A stretch of DNA of 10,062 nucleotides, taken from assembly GCA_013002425.1 (NCBI GenBank), contig JABDJQ010000376.1, forward strand, positions 1 through 10,062. Reading direction: 5' to 3'. Under the pieces are notes generated by a model. It was given only the letters and a program-made list of their open reading frames with translations. It did not search any database and had not been told where the DNA came from. Position 1 is the first letter of the stretch. Every line of letters begins with the position of its first letter. Below are positions 5,448 through 10,062 of this stretch, in pieces. The position numbers and the translations under genes were made by a program. The stretch is from Gemmatimonadota bacterium (lineage in GTDB: Bacteria; Orphanbacterota; Orphanbacteria; Orphanbacterales; Orphanbacteraceae).

Positions 5448-8360
5448 TCAGAACCTCGCGTACGGCTGGGTCACTCCGATCTGATTGCTGATTCCGCTGT
5501 CGCCTGTTTCCTCGTCACATTCGAAGAGCACGACCGCCGCGACGAAGATCGCGTTCCCGAGCTGATTGAAATCGATTTCCGCCGAATTGAACGTCAGCCG
5601 GAGGGTCTGGTTCCCGCTTGATGCAAAGACCTTCTCCGTTCGTTCGATTTCGAAAACAACGACAATCACGTTGAGCTCCGCCGAAACGAACGGGCCCCGC
5701 GTGCTCCAGTTGACGTCCACCTCGACCGTGAACGTCGAGTTCGGACTGATCCTCTGCGGGAAAGTCACATCGGCCGCAACCGTAGCCGTTGCTCCCAGGT
5801 TGCACGCGTCCCCCGCATTGTCCTGGCGAACGGCGCTGCCGATCGTCACGAAGTCGCCGCCGGTGCCGCCCGGTCCTCCGCCGTTTCCGTCACCGTTGCC
5901 GCTCGTATCTTCGCCCGACCCGGTGACCGGCGGCGAACTTCCGTCGATCCCCGACTCCGGATCCTGATCGCGCTCGGCCACTTCCTCGCCGCTTCGCGCC
6001 AGTTCGTCCAGATCGCACGCGGCGTCGAGTCGCTCGATTTCGGCCGCAAGCAGTTCGAACGTACCCTGCGCCCGGCCGGCCATCACCACGCCGGCCGAAA
6101 CGCGAAGCTGATCGCGTGAGTTCAGCATGTCCATGTCGGGCTCGGAGAGATTCCGCCCGCCGGCCGCCATTCCCGCGGCGGCGCGCGCGGCTTCCAGCAG
6201 CTCGATCTGAAGCGACTGCACGATTTCGTTCATCGCAGTCGTCGCGTAGAACAGGAACCCGACCGTGGGATCTTCACACAGCTCCCCGCCGGCCGACGAA
6301 ACGTTGCGAATCTGCTGCGCGAGATCGAGCGCGCTTTCGTCGAACGTCTCGAACGCTTCCAGCAGTTCGCGATGAGCGCGGGTGATCTCCGCGTTTTCGA
6401 GGAGCTCCTCTGTCGAGCGCGCCCTGTCGGGATCGGGATCCGGTTTCCCGCCCGTCAGTTCCGTGAGCGCATCGTCAATGCTTCCGCCGCCTTCGCCCTC
6501 GCCGTCGCCCGCGCCGTCGTCCGGCTTGTCCTTTTCCTTTTCCCGCTCCTCCGCGAGCTCACGAAGCCTGCGCAGTTCGTCGAGGTAGCGCTTCTCGGCT
6601 TCGAGGCGTTCCCGCTGTGTAAGCGATTCGTCGTCGAGCAGGTCCTGGAGCCTTTCGAGCGTCGTCTTCCGATCTTCGATCTTCTGCTCGAGATCCTCCG
6701 TCACCTGTCCGTCCTGCACGAGATCGGCCCCGTACATTGTCGCGCTCACGTCTTCGCCGTAAAGCTCCTGCGTCAGGCGATTCATTTCTTCGCGCTTGTC
6801 GCGATGATCCTGGCGCGTCCATCCGCCTGTCGCCCCGCTGTCGGGGTGGAGTTTTTTGATCTCCGCGTCGGACAGACCCGCGATCGCCGCTTCGATGAAC
6901 GCGTCGAGTTCGGTACGTTCCGCTCCCCGCAGGTCCGAGTCGGTGCGGTTGTGCGGATTGGAAAGCGAGTTCATCGTGACCGGTCTGCCGTCGACAACGA
7001 TCCGGCCGCCGGCCGCCAGCCTCGCGAGTTCTTCCTGCGTCGGGTTTCGACCGGCCAGGCTCGTAAACGCGGAGAGGGCGTCGCGCAGCGCCTGCAGTTG
7101 GCCGCTCGCAAGGGTAACTTCGCCCGCAGCGCCCCCGGGGATCGTGAGTTCGCCCGTCGCGCCGTTTTCCCGCACGCGAAGGCCGACATCCGCGAATTCG
7201 GGAATCGCGCCGCGAAACTCGGACGCGATCCCGCCCAGGCCCCCCTGCCGTTTCTTTTCTTCGAGCGCCGCCGCGTAACCGACCGACTGTCCGATCGCTT
7301 CGATCCCCTGGCCGCCGTTCTTCAGAATCGCGGCCGGCACGTTCCCGAGATCCGCGCCGAAGATGTCGGCCAGCCCCTTTACGGCTTCGCCCGCCGCGAT
7401 CATCGCCTTGCCGAAGTCCTTCTGCTCTCCCGTCAGATACTCGCTGTTTTCGAGACGCGCGAAATCGGGATTGTTGATCATGCGGTCGAGGGTCTGCACC
7501 GCTTTGTTCGCGGTGTCGATCTTCTTCATCGCCTCGCCCGCGTAGTACCCCATGTCCTTCATCTTGCGCACGCTCGCTTCCGTGGCGAGCACGCTCTCGA
7601 TAATCTGTTCGCTATCGGGTCCGCGGATACCGGGAATGGATCCGCCGAGCGGGGCCAGCTTCGCCAGCTCGCCGCTCTGCCGCGCCTGCAGCACGCCTGC
7701 ATACTCTTTCGCGTGCGCGAGAAACGCCCTCATCGTGGAGGCGGCGAAGTCGACGCCGGCCGCAGTGCCGCCGGTGCTCGCCGCCTCGGATTTCTTGCTG
7801 AGGTCCTCATACTCCTTGGCGATCTTCGCCATGCGGTGCAGCGCGTCGGACCCCTGCGCCAGACGCTGATAACCGGCCGCCGTCGACGCCGATGCGGTGG
7901 CGTCGCCGTCGGCTACGGCCGCTTCCACCGCCGCCTGCTTGTCCTTCCAGTGCGCGGCCGCCGCCCCGCCGTATGCCGCCGCGCCGTGGTACCACTCCTT
8001 GTCCTTCGTCGAGCGCGCGTACACTTCCTTGAAATCCCGCATCGCCGCGAGAAACGCGCTCTGGATCTGCTGGTTCTCGAGATTCTGCACTTCCTGCCGC
8101 GCCTGTCGCACACGCTGCGCGCTCTGCTGCGACGCCCTCCGAAAGACGGCGTCCCGATACGCGGTGTCGCTTTCGTAAAGACCGTTCTTCGCCTTGTCGT
8201 TGTACATGGCGACGAGCGCGTCGATCTCCGCCGGCGTAAGCGATTCCACGGGATTGCGCTCTTTCGAATCGGCGAACGCCGCGCCGACGCAAACGAAAAG
8301 GAGCGCCGCGATCGCGAGAAACGGGGAGAGTCTGCGCATGGTCGCGCGCGTGGATTTCAT
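5448..8360 (-). CDS. Large secreted protein of unknown function, 970 residues
   Basis: I recognise no family. A signal peptide is clear: basic start, hydrophobic core (LSPFLAIAALLFVCVGA), likely cleavage at AFA-DS (30/31). About 31-400 is mostly alpha-helical and rich in Ala, Glu, Lys and Gln. About 400-540 is mixed, with short strands (GELTIPGG, GRIVVDGRPVTMNS). About 545-612 is a strongly charged coiled coil, ending in an acidic, Gly-rich linker (DKPDDGAGDGEGEGGG). A second helical domain spans about 640-795. A Ser/Gly/Asn-rich linker (805-835) leads to a beta-rich C-terminal domain (about 836-970) with VTFPQRISPNSTFTVEVDVNW. The mature part has only four Cys: C695, C782, C853 and C948, possibly two disulfides. 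ATG 8360 overlaps the upstream barrel-gene stop as ATGA and has AAGGAG 9 bases before it. Met8 is an alternative start. It is probably periplasmic or extracellular, acting with the barrel protein. Confidence 0.85.
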   Translation of the reverse strand: MKSTRATMRRLSPFLAIAALLFVCVGAAFADSKERNPVESLTPAEIDALVAMYNDKAKNGLYESDTAYRDAVFRRASQQSAQRVRQARQEVQNLENQQIQSAFLAAMRDFKEVYARSTKDKEWYHGAAAYGGAAAAHWKDKQAAVEAAVADGDATASASTAAGYQRLAQGSDALHRMAKIAKEYEDLSKKSEAASTGGTAAGVDFAASTMRAFLAHAKEYAGVLQARQSGELAKLAPLGGSIPGIRGPDSEQIIESVLATEASVRKMKDMGYYAGEAMKKIDTANKAVQTLDRMINNPDFARLENSEYLTGEQKDFGKAMIAAGEAVKGLADIFGADLGNVPAAILKNGGQGIEAIGQSVGYAAALEEKKRQGGLGGIASEFRGAIPEFADVGLRVRENGATGELTIPGGAAGEVTLASGQLQALRDALSAFTSLAGRNPTQEELARLAAGGRIVVDGRPVTMNSLSNPHNRTDSDLRGAERTELDAFIEAAIAGLSDAEIKKLHPDSGATGGWTRQDHRDKREEMNRLTQELYGEDVSATMYGADLVQDGQVTEDLEQKIEDRKTTLERLQDLLDDESLTQRERLEAEKRYLDELRRLRELAEEREKEKDKPDDGAGDGEGEGGGSIDDALTELTGGKPDPDPDRARSTEELLENAEITRAHRELLEAFETFDESALDLAQQIRNVSSAGGELCEDPTVGFLFYATTAMNEIVQSLQIELLEAARAAAGMAAGGRNLSEPDMDMLNSRDQLRVSAGVVMAGRAQGTFELLAAEIERLDAACDLDELARSGEEVAERDQDPESGIDGSSPPVTGSGEDTSGNGDGNGGGPGGTGGDFVTIGSAVRQDNAGDACNLGATATVAADVTFPQRISPNSTFTVEVDVNWSTRGPFVSAELNVIVVVFEIERTEKVFASSGNQTLRLTFNSAEIDFNQLGNAIFVAAVVLFECDEETGDSGISNQIGVTQPYARF

Positions 8361-10062
8361 AGCGCACTGCTCCTTCCCGAGCGATTGTCCCTGGTCTGAT
8401 CGAATCGGTAGATGATGCTGAAGAGGAGATCGATCTCACTCGTCCTCAATGCCCCGGGATCGTCGGACCCGGTCTTGAAGTACTGGCCGCGAACGGATCC
8501 GCTGATATCGTTTCGAAGCACGACCTCGAGGTTGCCGCTGATGTCCAGACGGTTCGGGCTCGGGGAATCTTCCAGATTGTAGAAACTCGTCGTCTCGAAG
8601 CGCCCCGCCATTTTGCCGCGCACGCGGCCGCGCGAGAATCTGGCGTCCCCCTTCACGCCGTATCGCACTGAATTCGAGGGCGATTCGAACGAGCCGAGTT
8701 CATCCCCGCTCTCCGGATCGAGCTGGCTGCTTACGGTCACGAGTTCCGTGTCACCCGCGACGAACGGGCCGGCGCGAAACGCCTGCTTCGGAGAGATCAC
8801 GAGTCCGAACCAGACGAACTGATTGAGCTCCGCGTTCCGTTCGAAGCCGCCGTTGTCGAAGTACCAGCGGAAGAAGTGATTCATTTCCCAGAAGACCCCG
8901 CTCCCCGAGGCGCCGAGCGTCTGTGTCGACTGGTCCCACCGGCCCTCGGCGAGATCGAGAAACGCGATGCTTCCTTCGCCTTCGTAGTCACGGTACCGGC
9001 CCGTGAGCGAGCTTCGGCGCGCGCCGTTTTTCGAGTCGAACCCGAACGACCGGAGCCCGCCCTCGTACTCTTTGTAGTCACGGTCCACGTTTGCGTCATG
9101 TTCCCGCCTGTCGAACGAGAGGTGCACGGTCCGCTTCGTTCCCGCGCCGCCGCTCCTGCCCTCGATCCGCGCCCCGCTCTTCGTGTAGTTGCGCGTGTCG
9201 TCATCCGCGTCGAACGTCGTTCCTTCCGTGAAGAGCGACAGAGCGAAGCGCCCGCCGCCGCCGGTCGTGAGTCCCATTTCACCGGCGATCCGCTTCTTGT
9301 CGCTGTCCTCCGTGTCGACATCGGCGTCGTGGCTCAGGTTCTCCGCCTTGAGCTTCCAGTCGCCCGCGCCTCCCTTCCCCGAGAGCTCCGCCTGCAGGCG
9401 GCTGTCGCCGAAGTCGGCGTCTTCGATGTTGTCGAACGAACGTCCCTCGAGACGCGCCAGCACCTTCGCCCTGAACTTCTTCGTGGGCCCGAACGTTCCC
9501 CCCATCTCGAATTTCTTGTCGCCGTATTCCGCGTCCTTGTTCGCGTCGTTCTGGAAACCCGTGAACGCGCCGAGCGCGTGCAGTTTCGCGCCCTTTCCGA
9601 GCCGGCGGTCGTAACGAAGCTCCGCTTCGCTCGTCGTGGACGGCGCGAAGTCGACTTCTTCGTTGCGCAATATCCCGACCGCTACCCGATCGTTTGCCGT
9701 GATCGCGGCGGCGAGATTCGCTCTGACCGTCGACCGCGAGATCCCGGTCTCGGCCGCGTCTTCCCCGCCGATCTTCGTCGTCGCCGTGTTCGTACCGATG
9801 CCGAATTCCGCGTCACCCGAGAAACGGATCGCGCTTCTCGCGCCGGAAGGCTGCATGACGGGTGAGCCGGCCAGTTCGTGAAAACGCTGGAACTGCCCGC
9901 GCGCGAGCTTTTCGAATTTCGTCAGGTTCCCGAGAATATCGCGCACCGAAGGCGGCTGCGCCGTCTCCGCGCCCGGGTTCGCCTCGAACCAGAGGCGCTC
10001 CGCGCGCGCGTGCAGCAGTTCGATCTTCGTGAGCAGAGGTTCGTTCGCGGAGAGCGTTTCGG
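8357..10062 (-). CDS. Probable outer-membrane beta-barrel protein, C-terminal part (runs off right edge)
   Basis: 567 codons are visible, open to the right edge. The only ATG/GTG/TTG near the edge is a GTG at 9946, which lies inside continuous coding sequence, so the true start and any signal peptide are outside the window. The visible N-terminal ~70 residues are helical (LLHARAERLWFEANPG, LTKFEKLARGQFQRFHELAG). From about residue 75 the protein is a long series of amphipathic strands joined by Asp/Gly/Asn-rich turns, for example KLHALGAFTGFQND, RFALSLFTEGTTFDADDDT and GKMAGRFETTSFYNLED. It has no Cys. Alternating residues, charged loops and aromatic girdles fit an outer-membrane barrel of many strands. 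The last strand, IDLLFSIIYRF, ends with the aromatic residue typical of barrel C-termini, but a 14-residue hydrophilic tail follows. The gene is coupled to the downstream secreted protein gene. Specific barrel family and substrate are unknown. Confidence 0.75.
   Translation of the reverse strand, partial: ETLSANEPLLTKIELLHARAERLWFEANPGAETAQPPSVRDILGNLTKFEKLARGQFQRFHELAGSPVMQPSGARSAIRFSGDAEFGIGTNTATTKIGGEDAAETGISRSTVRANLAAAITANDRVAVGILRNEEVDFAPSTTSEAELRYDRRLGKGAKLHALGAFTGFQNDANKDAEYGDKKFEMGGTFGPTKKFRAKVLARLEGRSFDNIEDADFGDSRLQAELSGKGGAGDWKLKAENLSHDADVDTEDSDKKRIAGEMGLTTGGGGRFALSLFTEGTTFDADDDTRNYTKSGARIEGRSGGAGTKRTVHLSFDRREHDANVDRDYKEYEGGLRSFGFDSKNGARRSSLTGRYRDYEGEGSIAFLDLAEGRWDQSTQTLGASGSGVFWEMNHFFRWYFDNGGFERNAELNQFVWFGLVISPKQAFRAGPFVAGDTELVTVSSQLDPESGDELGSFESPSNSVRYGVKGDARFSRGRVRGKMAGRFETTSFYNLEDSPSPNRLDISGNLEVVLRNDISGSVRGQYFKTGSDDPGALRTSEIDLLFSIIYRFDQTRDNRSGRSSAL
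8370..8375 (-). promoter_or_regulatory. Shine-Dalgarno AAGGAG inside the upstream gene's end
   Basis: On the minus strand AAGGAG precedes the ATG of the 970-residue protein gene by 9 bases and lies in the last codons of the barrel gene. Together with the ATGA overlap it indicates coupled translation of the pair. Confidence 0.6.

Noticed and set aside
6372..8399. Long plus-strand open frame (675 codons) opposite the 970-residue protein gene
   Set aside because: The translation is rich in Arg, Leu and Val with no domain pattern. It mirrors the minus-strand gene, which has a signal peptide, Shine-Dalgarno and domain structure. It is an antisense shadow caused by high GC at third codon positions.
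8876..9865. Plus-strand open frame of 329 codons opposite the barrel gene
   Set aside because: Arg/Val-rich antisense shadow; the minus-strand frame shows regular amphipathic strands.

Overview
The window is GC-rich and tightly packed with genes, mostly on the minus strand. It comes from a Gram-negative (diderm) bacterium: there is a lipoprotein, a large secreted protein and a probable outer-membrane beta-barrel. Transmembrane Ser/Thr kinases with TPR domains, and the N-terminal segment of a second kinase of the type ending in PPxERxAFL, are common in phyla such as Acidobacteriota, Gemmatimonadota and related FCB lineages. The sequence does not allow a closer placement. I see no mobile element, RNA gene, CRISPR array or attachment site.

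Layout, left to right. (1) 1-104, minus: the first 34 codons of a probable second Ser/Thr kinase, with an apparent CTG start behind a strong Shine-Dalgarno. (2) 105-332: divergent promoter region with a good extended -10 and a possible 11-codon leader peptide. (3) 333-1067, plus: unrecognised 244-residue protein, convergent with (4) 1074-2243, minus: TPR lipoprotein. (5) 2335-2865, minus: DHFR/RibD-C-like reductase. (6) 2875-5220, minus: 781-residue transmembrane Ser/Thr kinase with TPRs and a C-terminal thioredoxin-like domain carrying a CPYS motif instead of CxxC. (7) 5221-5447: intergenic region with a hairpin. (8) 5448-8360, minus: 970-residue secreted protein of no family I recognise. (9) 8357-10062, minus: 3' part of a beta-barrel-like protein that overlaps (8) by ATGA and runs off the right edge.

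Two functional blocks stand out. The right block, (9) then (8), is a translationally coupled pair: a barrel-like protein followed by a large exported protein with helical, coiled-coil, glycine-rich and beta-rich parts. The left block, (6) then (5) and perhaps (4), is a kinase operon in which the kinase is predicted to expose TPR and thioredoxin-like domains in the periplasm. A redox- or folding-sensing kinase is a reasonable inference from this architecture, but the ligand and output are not visible here. The most novel items are the kinase-TM-TPR-thioredoxin fusion and the barrel plus 970-residue protein pair.
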